Position numbers and translations under genes: made by a program. A stretch of DNA of 64,000 nt from Salinimicrobium tongyeongense (GTDB taxonomy: Bacteria; Bacteroidota; Bacteroidia; Flavobacteriales; Flavobacteriaceae): the NCBI RefSeq assembly GCF_026109735.1, contig NZ_CP069620.1, positions 2,604,001 to 2,668,000 on the forward strand, in the 5' to 3' direction. Numbering within the stretch: position 1 is the stretch's first letter; the number at the start of each line of letters is the position of its first letter. Under the pieces are notes generated by a model. That model made no database searches, was not told where the DNA came from, and saw only the letters and a list, made by a program, of their open reading frames with translations. Shown here piece after piece: positions 25,688 to 34,162 of the stretch.

Positions 25688-26283
25688 TTACTACTGGTTT
25701 TAGTTTCTTCCTGTGCAATTTCATTTAGTGTCCTTCCTGAAGTGACACTTTTAGACTGAGTGCTTACGGGCTTGCGGCGGGCATCGGCTTCAGCATCATC
25801 CTGCTTCATAAGCAGCCAGTTCCCTTTCATTTTTCCGCCTTTCATTTCCACAAGGTTATAACCGCCTTTCAGTTTTTTTCCGTGCAGGGTCACTTCAATA
25901 CTTTCGGCTTTAAAGCTATCTTCCAAAGAAATAACCTGCCCGTGTTCATCTTTTTTATTGCTTTCAATGGTGCCGGTGTCCCAAATCATGACCGTGCCGC
26001 CCCCGTATTCTCCTTTTGGGATCACGCCTTCAAAACTGGCATAGGCAATGGGATGATCTTCAGTAGGGATCGCCATTCTTTTTACTGAAGGATCTGTGCT
26101 GGGGCCTTTGGGAACCGACCAGGATTTTAACGTATTGTCAATCTCCAGCCTGAAGTCGTAGTGAAGGTTGGTGGCGTCGTGCTTCTGGATCACAAAAATG
26201 GGCTTTTCGTTCTTCTTTTTTGACGGCTCATCCCGCGGCTCGCTGGTCTTGCTGAAATCTCTTTTTTCATTGTAACTTTTCAT
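25684..26283 (-). CDS. Stand-alone LigD 3'-phosphoesterase domain
   Basis: 199 residues. The domain (about 28-160) shows the metal and catalytic residues of LigD PE: HDATNLHYDFRLEI (two His, Asp and Arg), then KSWSVPKGPSTDP, and HPIAYASFEGVIPKGEYGGG. It trims 3'-phosphate or 3'-ribonucleotide ends. A charged N-terminal tail (1-27) and a Ser/Thr/Lys-rich C-terminal tail flank it. It is the first gene of a four-gene leftward operon and is coupled to the polymerase gene by a 4-bp overlap. The ligase that would join the ends must lie elsewhere, or the pair works without one. Confidence 0.92.
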   Translation of the reverse strand: MKSYNEKRDFSKTSEPRDEPSKKKNEKPIFVIQKHDATNLHYDFRLEIDNTLKSWSVPKGPSTDPSVKRMAIPTEDHPIAYASFEGVIPKGEYGGGTVMIWDTGTIESNKKDEHGQVISLEDSFKAESIEVTLHGKKLKGGYNLVEMKGGKMKGNWLLMKQDDAEADARRKPVSTQSKSVTSGRTLNEIAQEETKTSSK

Positions 26284-26472
26284 GCTCCCTGAATTTTACC
26301 GACTCATTGCGCAGGTTGGAAAATGTACAAAAAATGCTTCTGTGCCTTCGTTAAAGAAGTCTCAAAACTTGCTTTCTGCTTAATTGAAGTCAAACCATGA
26401 GCCGTTTGTTTTTGCATACCGTTTATTTTAGATACTTTTACCGCGTGTAATCTTTAGCGCCAGAAGAATTAA

Positions 26473-27087
26473 ATGGAAGGAATTTGGGTATTTGCCATTG
26501 CGGTGTTTACAGGATTTATTGCGATCAATAATCCTGTAGGAAATGTGCCTATCTTTCTCAGCCTCACCCGCCAGGCCGACAGGCCTACCAAAAAGAAGAT
26601 CTCCAAAAAGGCCACTTTTACAGCCTTTGTAATAGTATCAGGCTTTATCATTTTGGGTAAGTATATCTTTGATTTTTTCGGGCTCACCATCCCGGCGTTT
26701 AAGATCACCGGGGGCATCCTGGTGTTTTTTGTAGGTTTCGAGATGATTCGGGCACAGGTTTCTAGTATTGATAACCAGAAAGAGATTAACTTCAACGAAG
26801 AAATTTCCATTTCTCCGCTGGGAATCCCAATTCTTGCAGGGCCCGGTACCATAGTAACGGCAATGAACTTCACTACCACGGCTACTTACCTTCAATTGGG
26901 GATCATCCTTGTCATGTTTGCGCTGGTGATGTGGCTAAATCACCTCGCTTTTCTCTCAAGTGAATACCTGGTGCGCTACATTGGGGCCAATAAAATTGTG
27001 GTGGTAGAGAAAATTATGGGGCTTATCATTGCAATAATTGGGGTTAATATGCTTATAGAAGGGATACACATTGCTTTTATGGAATAA
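26473..27087 (+). CDS. MarC family (UPF0056) membrane protein
   Basis: 204 residues with six membrane segments. The family pattern is clear: FIAINNPVGNVPIFLSLT near the start, FVIVSGFIILGKYIFDFFGL, AFKITGGILVFFVGFEMI, the conserved ISPLGIPILAGPGTIVTAM in the middle, and KIMGLIIAIIGVNMLIEGI at the end. The function of MarC proteins is not settled; the old link to multiple antibiotic resistance was withdrawn. The gene stands alone. Confidence 0.92.
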   Translation: MEGIWVFAIAVFTGFIAINNPVGNVPIFLSLTRQADRPTKKKISKKATFTAFVIVSGFIILGKYIFDFFGLTIPAFKITGGILVFFVGFEMIRAQVSSIDNQKEINFNEEISISPLGIPILAGPGTIVTAMNFTTTATYLQLGIILVMFALVMWLNHLAFLSSEYLVRYIGANKIVVVEKIMGLIIAIIGVNMLIEGIHIAFME

Positions 27088-27412
27088 AATCATTGTTGTT
27101 CCCGGGCAAAGCGTCAAGATCGCTTCGCCTGCCTTTAGGCAGGCTGCAAGAACCAGGAGCCGGGACTTTGTTCAACAAATTGATTAATAGCGACCTTCAA
27201 GTCTATTTTATAAATTAAGCTCACATTTATTCAGAAGCTGAAAAATTACCCCCTATACCTCTAAATAGGCTGTATAATTAGTATATACGAGGTTTTAGTT
27301 CCTGTTTAATTAAATTAATCGGCCAATATTGGAATAAAATAAATAATAAATTGGTTTTTAGTAGGTTATCGGGTTTATAGTTGTACCTTCGCCTCCAATT
27401 TAAATTTATATA
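27088..27412. other. 325-bp leader/intergenic region with GCCTGCCT hairpin and csp promoter
   Basis: No reading frame. GCCTGCCT-TT-AGGCAGGC at 27127-27144 is a perfect stem, enclosed by TCCCGG (near 27099) and CCGGGA (near 27160), so about 70 bases can fold as a branched structure. This may terminate marC or be a palindromic repeat. The AT-rich remainder holds the cold-shock gene promoter. Confidence 0.55.
27351..27383 (+). promoter_or_regulatory. Probable promoter of the cold-shock gene (TTG ... TATAGTTG)
   Basis: TTG at 27351-27353 and TATAGTTG at 27376-27383 are spaced like Bacteroidota -33 and -7 elements, the latter with one mismatch. The leader to ATG 27413 would be about 23 nt, short for a cold-shock gene. 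Confidence 0.4.
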
Positions 27413-27604
27413 ATGAATAAAGGTACAGTTAAGTTCTTTAACGAATCAAAAGGTTACGGATTTATTAAGGACGAAGAGTCAAATGATGAGTATTTTGTAC
27501 ATGCTAATGGTCTTGTAGACGAGATTAGACAGGATGACGAAGTAACTTTCGACCTTGAAGAAGGTAGAAAAGGTGTAAATGCAGTAAACGTGAGACAGGC
27601 TTAG
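27413..27604 (+). CDS. Cold-shock domain protein
   Basis: 63 residues, a single cold-shock OB-fold. The RNA-binding motifs are RNP1 KGYGFI (residues 14-19) and RNP2 YFVHA (about 29-33), after the family start MNKGTVKFFNESKG. It ends VNAVNVRQA. It acts as an RNA chaperone or transcript antiterminator in the cytosol. It is a monocistronic unit with its own promoter and a strong terminator. Confidence 0.96.
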   Translation: MNKGTVKFFNESKGYGFIKDEESNDEYFVHANGLVDEIRQDDEVTFDLEEGRKGVNAVNVRQA

Positions 27605-27630
27605 TCTCAATTTTTGATATTTATATTTTT

Positions 27631-27658
27631 AAAGCCTTACGTTTTGTAAGGCTTTTTT
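27631..27658 (+). terminator. Rho-independent terminator after the cold-shock gene
   Basis: AAAGCCTTAC, loop GTTTT, GTAAGGCTTT, then T. It lies 27 bp past the stop. Confidence 0.9.
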
Positions 27659-27714
27659 AATGCCTGATAATAAAATTCCGCAGTCAATCCTAGAATTTTT
27701 ACTACCTTAATTCC

Positions 27715-29127
27715 ATGAAGAGAATGATCTTTTTTTTGTTCCTGAGCCTGCAGGTTTCCGCTCAGGAATTCCTGGTAAAAAAGGGAATTGTAGTAGACAG
27801 CCTAAAAGTCTCCGATACCCTTAACGACAGTTATGCCCTTTATCTTCCCACCACCTATCAAAATGAAAGACTTTGGCCTGTGATTTTTGTGTTTGACGGC
27901 CAGGGAAGAGGTAAGCCGGCTGCGCAGTTATTTCGTTCTACGGCCGAGGAGCAGGAGTATATTATTGTTTCCTCAAATGACATACATGAAGAAAACAGCC
28001 TGGAAGACAATGCTCTTATTGCTGCAAGGCTGGTACAGCATGTCGCGGGTATTTTACCTTTAGATTCCAGGCAAATTGCCAGTGTAGGTTCCATGACGGG
28101 TGGAAAAGTAGCCAGCTCGCTGCCGCTTATATTTGAGAATCTCCTGGGCGTTGTGGCAGTGGGGGATCACTGGGTGAACTTTAAGCTTTTAGATAACAAA
28201 AGTAATTTTGTTTTTATTGGAGTAGTGGGAGATGAACAATTTTCGGGGCCCGGTATGAAGAGCACGGCAGAGGCCCTGTCACAGCTAAGGTTTCCCACGC
28301 AAATTTACACCTACTCGGGTGATGAAGAATGGCCTGTTCCCCAGATCATTTACAGTGCCGTAGGCTCTCTTACGCTCGAATCTATGCGGAAAAGGTACCG
28401 GGTTTTAAACAATCAGCTAATAGAGCAGTTATACCGGCAGGATATGGCCCGCGTAAACAGCTTGATGAGCCAAAATCAGCTTTTAAATGCCGAAGGTCTT
28501 TTGGAGGTGATGAAAGAAAAGTACAAAGGCCTTGCCAGTATGGCTGAAGTAAATTCGAAACAAAATCAGTTGTTGCGCTCCAGGAATTACGAGCAGCAAA
28601 AGCGTCAGCAGGAAACCTATTCCCAGAAAGAATCAAGGCTGCTCAACGACTTTGTCTATTACCTGGAAGAAGACATTCGCACGGCAAACTTCGAAAACCT
28701 GGGCTGGTGGAATTACCAGAAAAACCAGCTGGATTCGCTGGCGCAGAAAAAAACTGCAGAGTCAAAAATGGCACTTCGGCTAAAAGATTTTATAAATGAA
28801 TATGTGGCGCTCAAACGGCAGGACATGAGCAAAACCCGTGTGCCTCTCGAGAGCAGGCTCATAGCAAACATGATCCAGACCATTTTTGACCCCCGGGCTT
28901 TTGATGCTTACCGAAATATCATTTCTTTGAGTGCGCAGGACAATGATTTTCCCACTGCTTATTTTTACCTTGAAGAAATGCTGAAACACGGCTATAAAGA
29001 CATGCAGGGATTATACAACATTGAAGGAACTTTGGGCTTACGCCTAACCCCCGAGTACAATCAGCTTATTGAAAGCTACCTGGGGGAATCGAAATTTTAT
29101 GATGCTGAAACAGGGTCTCAAAAATGA
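27715..29127 (+). CDS. Secreted esterase-like protein with degenerate active site
   Basis: 470 residues with a signal peptide (MKRMIFFLFLSLQVSAQ). Residues about 30-230 resemble alpha/beta-hydrolases of the PHB-depolymerase/esterase kind: YALYLPTTYQNERLWPVIFVFDGQGRG, then EEQEYIIVSSND. At the nucleophile elbow, where homologues read G-F-S-G-G, this reads VGSMTGGKVAS. Near the usual catalytic His, where G-G-H-E-W-P is common, it reads SGDEEWPVP. Ser and His both look lost. Residues about 235-470 are helical with Gln/Lys-rich segments and may be repeats for protein contact. The stop overlaps the DUF1684 gene start by 4 bp, so the two are coupled. Function is unknown. Confidence 0.65.
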   Translation: MKRMIFFLFLSLQVSAQEFLVKKGIVVDSLKVSDTLNDSYALYLPTTYQNERLWPVIFVFDGQGRGKPAAQLFRSTAEEQEYIIVSSNDIHEENSLEDNALIAARLVQHVAGILPLDSRQIASVGSMTGGKVASSLPLIFENLLGVVAVGDHWVNFKLLDNKSNFVFIGVVGDEQFSGPGMKSTAEALSQLRFPTQIYTYSGDEEWPVPQIIYSAVGSLTLESMRKRYRVLNNQLIEQLYRQDMARVNSLMSQNQLLNAEGLLEVMKEKYKGLASMAEVNSKQNQLLRSRNYEQQKRQQETYSQKESRLLNDFVYYLEEDIRTANFENLGWWNYQKNQLDSLAQKKTAESKMALRLKDFINEYVALKRQDMSKTRVPLESRLIANMIQTIFDPRAFDAYRNIISLSAQDNDFPTAYFYLEEMLKHGYKDMQGLYNIEGTLGLRLTPEYNQLIESYLGESKFYDAETGSQK

Positions 29128-29720
29128 GATTTTTAAGCCTCCTTATATTTTTATTGTTATCGGGCAGCGTACTTGCGCAGCAGGATTCGGTAGTTGTGGC
29201 TTTCCAGGAAGGGATCAATGCTGAATTCAAAGATGCTGCCACTTCTCCGCTGACTGAAAAAGTCAGAAAATCTTTCAAAAGCCTGGATTTCTTTCCTTTT
29301 GACCCCAGCTTCAGGCTTAAAGCTGAATTTTTGAGAACACCTCATGAAGTTCCCTTTGCCATGCCTACTACTTCAGAAAAAAAGAAAATGTTTGTGAAGT
29401 ATGGCGAGTTGTATTTTACTCTTAAAGGAGAAGAATTTAAGCTGAATGTGTACCAGAGCCTGGCGCTCTCAAAAACTGAAGAATACAAAGACTACCTGTT
29501 TTTGCCTTTTACAGACCCCACCAATGGGCTGAGCACTTACGCAGGCGGAAGATATCTTGATCTAACCATCCCTGAAACCAAAGTTGTGGAACTGGATTTT
29601 AATAAAGCCTATAATCCTTACTGTGCCTACAGCGGCGGCTATTCCTGCCCAATCCCGCCGGCAGAAAACCACCTTGCAGTTCCTGTTACGGCAGGGGTGA
29701 AGAAGTACGCAAAGCACTAG
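29124..29720 (+). CDS. DUF1684 secreted protein
   Basis: 198 residues with a signal peptide (MRFLSLLIFLLLSGSVLAQ). The mature part follows DUF1684: INAEFKDAATSPL, LDFFPFDPSFRLKAEF, YGELYFTLKGEEFKLNVYQS, then the conserved FLPFTDPTNGLSTYAGGRYLDL and DFNKAYNPYCAYSGGYSCPIPPAEN near the end. The Asp/Asn/Tyr/Cys cluster is highly conserved in the family, but no activity is established. It is translationally coupled to the esterase-like gene upstream. It meets the leftward crcB gene tail to tail with a 4-bp overlap. Confidence 0.9.
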   Translation: MRFLSLLIFLLLSGSVLAQQDSVVVAFQEGINAEFKDAATSPLTEKVRKSFKSLDFFPFDPSFRLKAEFLRTPHEVPFAMPTTSEKKKMFVKYGELYFTLKGEEFKLNVYQSLALSKTEEYKDYLFLPFTDPTNGLSTYAGGRYLDLTIPETKVVELDFNKAYNPYCAYSGGYSCPIPPAENHLAVPVTAGVKKYAKH

Positions 29721-30088
29721 CCCAGCCTTGACACCCAGATCCCTGTTAAAACTGCGGCAATTCCCAGGAAAATACTTCCGGCAGAATATATTCCGAAGTT
29801 AAAGTAGTCGCCCGCCTTCAGCAGCGCCTGGTTTTCAAAGCTAAAAGCCGAAAAAGTTGTGAATCCGCCGCAGAAACCCGTGGCGAGCAATAGAGTGGTG
29901 TTCGGGGAAATTGTTTCCTGCTTCATTCCCAGTCCTATAATAAAACCTATTAAAAGGCTTCCGAAGAAATTGACCAGCAGCGTACCCAGCGGGATGGAGG
30001 AAAGCGTGTTGAGGTTTTTTGAAATTAGGAACCTGAGCGCACTGCCCGCACCACCGCCAAGAAAAACAAGTAGTAGCTGTTTTATCAT
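29717..30088 (-). CDS. crcB: Fluoride exporter CrcB/FluC
   Basis: 123 residues with four membrane helices, the usual size. It is a dual-topology dimeric F- channel in the inner membrane. Key motifs: GGGAGSALRFLIS at the start, PLGTLLVNFFGSLLIGFIIG with the pore Asn, and LLATGFCGGFTTFSAFSFE with the Phe box and central Na+-site region. It is coupled by a 4-bp overlap to the upstream SRPBCC gene. No fluoride riboswitch was recognised. Confidence 0.95.
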   Translation of the reverse strand: MIKQLLLVFLGGGAGSALRFLISKNLNTLSSIPLGTLLVNFFGSLLIGFIIGLGMKQETISPNTTLLLATGFCGGFTTFSAFSFENQALLKAGDYFNFGIYSAGSIFLGIAAVLTGIWVSRLG

Positions 30089-31113
30089 TCTACCGGGATG
30101 TAAATTTCTGTCACCCAGAGTGCCGGATTGTCAATTTTTGTAGGATCGGTAATTAACATTTCGAAAGGCTGCCCCTGAGAGTTTACCACAAGATCGTTTT
30201 CTTCAATATAGCGATAGGTGCGCTCCCAGGCTTCAGAAGCATTTTTGTGATGGCCGTTAAGAGTGGTTTTAACCACTTTTTGAGGCTCCAGGTACCCGTT
30301 CAAAATTTCGCTTCCTGCCGGGGTGATCACCTGGCTTGGGGTAGGTACGCCGGCAGAGAAAATAGTGGTGCCGTTGCGGTCATCGCGCTGGTTATAGATG
30401 ATAAGCGGCTGCCCGCTCACCGAGATATTGTTCTGGTTCATATAGAGCTTAACCTGTTCTATCATACTGGCGGCACGCGTGTTCACCTCTCCCATGCGCG
30501 AGGCAGTTGTGGTGTACATATAATATCCTCCTCCGTGTTGAGTTAGCCCGTCAACATTTATAGAATAGGCTTCCATTTTTCGAATTACATTCTGTTCCAG
30601 GTTCTCAATGCTCTGCTCAAAAATGGGAAGAAATACTTCGGCCAGTTCCTCGTCCTGTACCGTAAAAGCCAGTTTTTCCTTGAAAGTCTGGTTACCTTCA
30701 AGCACCCAGCTAACACGGGTGCCGCCATCTTCGGGGGTGAAGGTCCAGGTGATCATTCCTTCAGCTTCGCCAGTAATTGTTTCTGTTTGCAGCACCTGTT
30801 CAATGCTGGAATAAGGGATGGTAGCGGTAGTCACTATTTGCCCGTCACTTATGGCTTCGGCCTGCCAGGTAATTGCAGTATCTCTTTCAGAAGTCGCGGC
30901 GGCAACATCCATATCCATTCCTTCAATGCCTGTAAAGGCATCCCAGGATTTCCAGTTGGAAAGATCGGCTACTTCCCTGAACAACATGGGGGCAGGAGCG
31001 TTGATGAGCTTACTGGTCTCCACCCTGTACTCTCCGTCTTTGGTAGCAATGTAAATGGAGCCTGCAATAAAGAGGATTAACAGCAGGAAAAGAAGGTATT
31101 TTAAGATCTTCAT
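30085..31113 (-). CDS. Membrane-anchored SRPBCC + GyrI-like ligand-binding protein
   Basis: 342 residues. One N-terminal membrane helix (KYLLFLLLILFIAGSIYIA) is followed by an SRPBCC/polyketide-cyclase-like domain (about 30-185: INAPAPMLFREVADLSNWKSWDAF, and MITWTFTPEDGGTRVSWVLEG). A GyrI/effector-binding-like domain follows (about 190-342: MIEQVKLYMNQNNISVSGQPLIIYN and the final ALWVTEIYIPVE). Both domains bind small hydrophobic ligands in other proteins. The combination occurs in Bacteroidota, with no assigned role. crcB follows with a 4-bp overlap, so they form one operon, though a functional link to fluoride is not evident. Confidence 0.75.
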   Translation of the reverse strand: MKILKYLLFLLLILFIAGSIYIATKDGEYRVETSKLINAPAPMLFREVADLSNWKSWDAFTGIEGMDMDVAAATSERDTAITWQAEAISDGQIVTTATIPYSSIEQVLQTETITGEAEGMITWTFTPEDGGTRVSWVLEGNQTFKEKLAFTVQDEELAEVFLPIFEQSIENLEQNVIRKMEAYSINVDGLTQHGGGYYMYTTTASRMGEVNTRAASMIEQVKLYMNQNNISVSGQPLIIYNQRDDRNGTTIFSAGVPTPSQVITPAGSEILNGYLEPQKVVKTTLNGHHKNASEAWERTYRYIEENDLVVNSQGQPFEMLITDPTKIDNPALWVTEIYIPVE

Positions 31114-31277
31114 GGCCGATGGCAGGTTTATTGTATTTATTGTGCTAATATAAATAATTTGAAAATGTTAATTCTTACATTTGTTAACTAATGGTGAAAG
31201 TCCTGCAGGCTAAGAAATAGCACTGTTTTTTTGGCCTGAAAGTTTCTCCGACACATTTAATAATTAAACTTTTGAAA

Positions 31278-33317
31278 ATGAAAATTAAAGCTTATTTGAT
31301 GCTGCTGTTTGCGGCAACAATCCTTTTTTCCTGTGCAGATTCCAATTCGGATAATTCTGCTGCTGTGGAGGAAGTTTCACAAACCGGGGATTTTGATTAT
31401 CAGGTAGATGAATTTGCCGATGTCAAGATCTTGCGCTACCAGATTCCCGGCTGGGAAGACCTTAGCCTGAAGGAGCAAAAACTGGTTTATTACCTGGTGC
31501 AGGCCGGCCTTAGCGGAAGGGATATTATTTGGGACCAGAACTACAAACACAACCTGAAGATCAGGGAAGCCCTTGAAAATATCTACACCAGCTATGAAGG
31601 AGACAAAACTACAGAAGACTGGAAGAATTTTGAGACTTACCTGAAAAGGGTTTGGTTCTCTAACGGAATTCACCACCATTACTCAATGGACAAGCTGAAG
31701 CCGGCCTTCAGCAAAGACTATTTCGATACGCTGCTTAGCGAGACCAATACTGAACTAACAGGAGAGGCTTATGAAGTGATATTTAACAATGAAGATTCAA
31801 AAAAGGTAAATCTGGACGAGTCTAAAGGCCTGGTTGAAGGTTCTGCAGTAAATTTTTACGGCGAAGGCATTACTGCCAAAGATGTTGAGCAGTTCTATGC
31901 CGGCAAAAAATCGCCAAACCCAAACCAACCTCTTGCCTTTGGCCTAAACTCTAAACTTGTAAAGGAAAATGGCGAGATCGTAGAGAAAGTTTATAAAAGC
32001 GGCGGCATGTACGGCCCTGCTATAGACAAGATCATTTTTTGGCTGGAAAAGGCACAGGGAGTAGCCGAGAATCAACAGCAGGCCGACGCACTTGGGCTTT
32101 TAATTGACTATTACAAGACCGGAGACCTTCAAACCTGGGACGATTACAATATTGCATGGGTAAAAGCTACCGAAGGAAATATAGACTACATCAACAGCTT
32201 TATTGAAGTTTATAACGATCCGCTGGGTTATACAGGTTCTTATGAAACCATAGTTCAGATCAAAGATTTCGATATGAGCAAAAAGATGCAGGTGCTCGAA
32301 GAAAACGTTCAGTGGTTTGAAGACAATGCACCTTTGATGGATGAGCACAAAAAAGATTCTGTGGTTGGGGTCACTTACAAAACCGTGATCGTTGCAGGAG
32401 AGGCAGGAGATGCATCGCCGGCCACGCCTATTGGGGTGAACCTTCCTAACTCCAACTGGATTAGAAAAGAGCACGGCAGTAAATCTGTTTCCCTCGGAAA
32501 TATTATTGACGCTTACAACAACGCCGGAAGCAGCGGCAGGCTTGAAGAATTTGCGCACGATGAGGAAGAAGTGGCTCTTGAAAAAGAGTACGGCGAGCTT
32601 GCCGATAAACTTCACACTGCGCTTCACGAAGTGGTGGGTCATGCTTCAGGGCAACTAAACCCCGGGGTTGGTGAGACCAAAGAAACTTTAAAAAGCTATG
32701 CTTCAACTTTGGAAGAAGGCCGTGCCGATCTTGTAGGGCTTTACTACCTTATGGATCCAAAACTAGAGGAGCTTGGATTGGTTTACGATCACGAAAAAGT
32801 AGGTAAAGCTGCTTACGACGGATATATTAGAAACGGGTTGATGACTCAGCTTATTCGTCTTGAACCGGGCGCCGATATTGAAGAGGCCCATATGAGAAAC
32901 CGCCAGTGGGTGAGCGCATGGGTTTTTGAAAAAGGTCAGGAAAAAGGCATTATTGAGAAGGTAACCAGAGATGGAAAAACTTACTTTAATATTACCGACT
33001 ATGCTGCACTTCGCGAGCTTTTCGGGGAGTTGCTAAAAGAGACCCAAAGAATTAAATCTGAAGGCGATTACCAGGCAGCAAAAGACCTTGTTGAAAATTA
33101 CGGGGTGAAAGTAGACCAGGATATTCACAAAGAGGTACTTGAAAGAAACGCACAATTCAAATCGGCTCCTTACAGCGGATTTGTAAATCCTGTCCTGGTT
33201 CCCGAAACCGATGAGAGCGGTGAGATCACAGCGATAAAAGTAGTGCAGCCTACTTCTTTTGAAGAGCAAATGCTTAAATATTCAGAAGAATTTGATGTGC
33301 TTCCTTTAGAGAATTAA
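31278..33317 (+). CDS. Dipeptidyl-peptidase III-like lipoprotein (peptidase family M49)
   Basis: 679 residues from ATG 31278; the upstream TTG is ignored. The signal ends with a lipobox (TILFSC), so the product is a lipoprotein. The zinc site is H450-E451-V-V-G-H455, a six-residue HExxxH motif unique to M49, with the downstream EEGRAD at 479-484 giving the third ligand. FAFGLNSKLV-like and GLMTQLIRLEPG segments agree with DPP III. It releases dipeptides from peptide N-termini. Bacterial and human DPP III are mostly cytosolic; surface anchoring is common in Bacteroidota versions and fits peptide scavenging together with the S9 and M1 peptidases in this window. Confidence 0.92.
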   Translation: MKIKAYLMLLFAATILFSCADSNSDNSAAVEEVSQTGDFDYQVDEFADVKILRYQIPGWEDLSLKEQKLVYYLVQAGLSGRDIIWDQNYKHNLKIREALENIYTSYEGDKTTEDWKNFETYLKRVWFSNGIHHHYSMDKLKPAFSKDYFDTLLSETNTELTGEAYEVIFNNEDSKKVNLDESKGLVEGSAVNFYGEGITAKDVEQFYAGKKSPNPNQPLAFGLNSKLVKENGEIVEKVYKSGGMYGPAIDKIIFWLEKAQGVAENQQQADALGLLIDYYKTGDLQTWDDYNIAWVKATEGNIDYINSFIEVYNDPLGYTGSYETIVQIKDFDMSKKMQVLEENVQWFEDNAPLMDEHKKDSVVGVTYKTVIVAGEAGDASPATPIGVNLPNSNWIRKEHGSKSVSLGNIIDAYNNAGSSGRLEEFAHDEEEVALEKEYGELADKLHTALHEVVGHASGQLNPGVGETKETLKSYASTLEEGRADLVGLYYLMDPKLEELGLVYDHEKVGKAAYDGYIRNGLMTQLIRLEPGADIEEAHMRNRQWVSAWVFEKGQEKGIIEKVTRDGKTYFNITDYAALRELFGELLKETQRIKSEGDYQAAKDLVENYGVKVDQDIHKEVLERNAQFKSAPYSGFVNPVLVPETDESGEITAIKVVQPTSFEEQMLKYSEEFDVLPLEN

Positions 33318-33340
33318 CCTGAAGGGATCCAAATTACAAC

Positions 33341-33375
33341 AAGCCGCCATTCTTTACAGAGTGGCGGTTTTTTTT
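33341..33375 (+). terminator. Rho-independent terminator after the M49 peptidase gene
   Basis: CCGCCATTC, a 6-nt loop, GAGTGGCGG (one G-T pair), then an eight-T run. It could also partly serve the converging gene at 33385. Confidence 0.85.
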
Positions 33376-33384
33376 GCTGAAATT

Positions 33385-33579
33385 TTATGGCTGTAAATAC
33401 GTCTTCAGAAGAAATAAAAGCAGGATAAAAGCGATGAATCCCAGCAGAATATAAAGCGTGCCTTTATAATATTTGCGGTGAAGTTTTAGATCTTTACGAT
33501 AGCTGAAGATGATCAGCCCGACAAAAGCCACGAAGAACAATCCGGCAAAAATCCATTGTCCGGTGCTAAACATTTCCAT
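33385..33579 (-). CDS. Small two-helix membrane protein
   Basis: 64 residues. Two membrane helices (IFAGLFFVAFVGLIIFSY and LYILLGFIAFILLLFLL) are joined by a basic loop (RKDLKLHRKYYKG). No family recognised. The start ATG fits, and the gene fills the space between the M49 terminator and the divergent NTP-PPase gene. The function cannot be stated. Confidence 0.6.
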   Translation of the reverse strand: MEMFSTGQWIFAGLFFVAFVGLIIFSYRKDLKLHRKYYKGTLYILLGFIAFILLLFLLKTYLQP

Positions 33580-33623
33580 AGGGCCTTAATTTTTCTAATT
33601 TTATGCGAATTTAAAGTATTAGG

Positions 33624-34007
33624 ATGAAAAAAAGCTTAAAAGCAGTACAGGAGTTTCATGAAGCTTTTGGTTTGGGGGTAAAACAGCAGCCAACTGCCAT
33701 TTTGGAACAGGGAAAACCACAGTTGCGGTATGAACTCATGAAAGAGGAAAACGAGGAATACCTTGTTGCGGCGCAAAAGGGCGACCTGCCCGAAATTGCC
33801 GATGCCCTGGGAGATATGCTGTACATTTTATGCGGTACTATTCTGGAACATGGCCTGCAACACAAAATTTCTGAAGTTTTTGACGAGATACAGCGCAGCA
33901 ACATGAGCAAACTTGGCGAAGATGGGAAACCCATTTACCGGGAAGACGGGAAGGTGCTAAAAGGGCCAAAATATTTTCGTCCTAATTTTGATAAGATACT
34001 GGAATAG
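33624..34007 (+). CDS. MazG/HisE-type nucleoside triphosphate pyrophosphohydrolase family protein
   Basis: 127 residues, cytosolic. It begins VQEFHEAFGLGV, then has the metal-binding helix pair of all-alpha NTP pyrophosphatases: YELMKEENEEYLVAAQ (E-x-x-E-E) and IADALGDMLYILCGTIL (D-x-x-x-D type). DEIQRSNMSKLGEDGKPIYREDGK follows, with the conserved N-M-S-K-L and K-G-x-x-Y/F of this subfamily. It probably hydrolyses a nucleotide to monophosphate and PPi. Substrate unknown. Confidence 0.85.
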   Translation: MKKSLKAVQEFHEAFGLGVKQQPTAILEQGKPQLRYELMKEENEEYLVAAQKGDLPEIADALGDMLYILCGTILEHGLQHKISEVFDEIQRSNMSKLGEDGKPIYREDGKVLKGPKYFRPNFDKILE

Positions 34008-34162
34008 AAATATATCCACAATCTGCCATTTTTGAAACCACAGCACCTTTTTCCCAGCTTTTGGCATCCTTGACTGGAAAAGTTAATCTGAAAAGACTGA
34101 AGAAAAAGTGGGTGAGGGGCATCCTGCCCTTTGGTGTGCTCGAATTTTATTAACTTGTAGAA

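Noticed and set aside
24869-26283. Possible frameshift that split a single LigD gene
   Set aside because: Each part has its own start, the overlap is the common ATGA coupling form, and the missing ligase domain is about 300 residues, too large for a frameshift to explain.
29717-31113. Fluoride riboswitch ahead of the crcB operon
   Set aside because: The sequence upstream of 31113 shows no recognisable fluoride riboswitch core; crcB is simply the second gene of a coupled pair.
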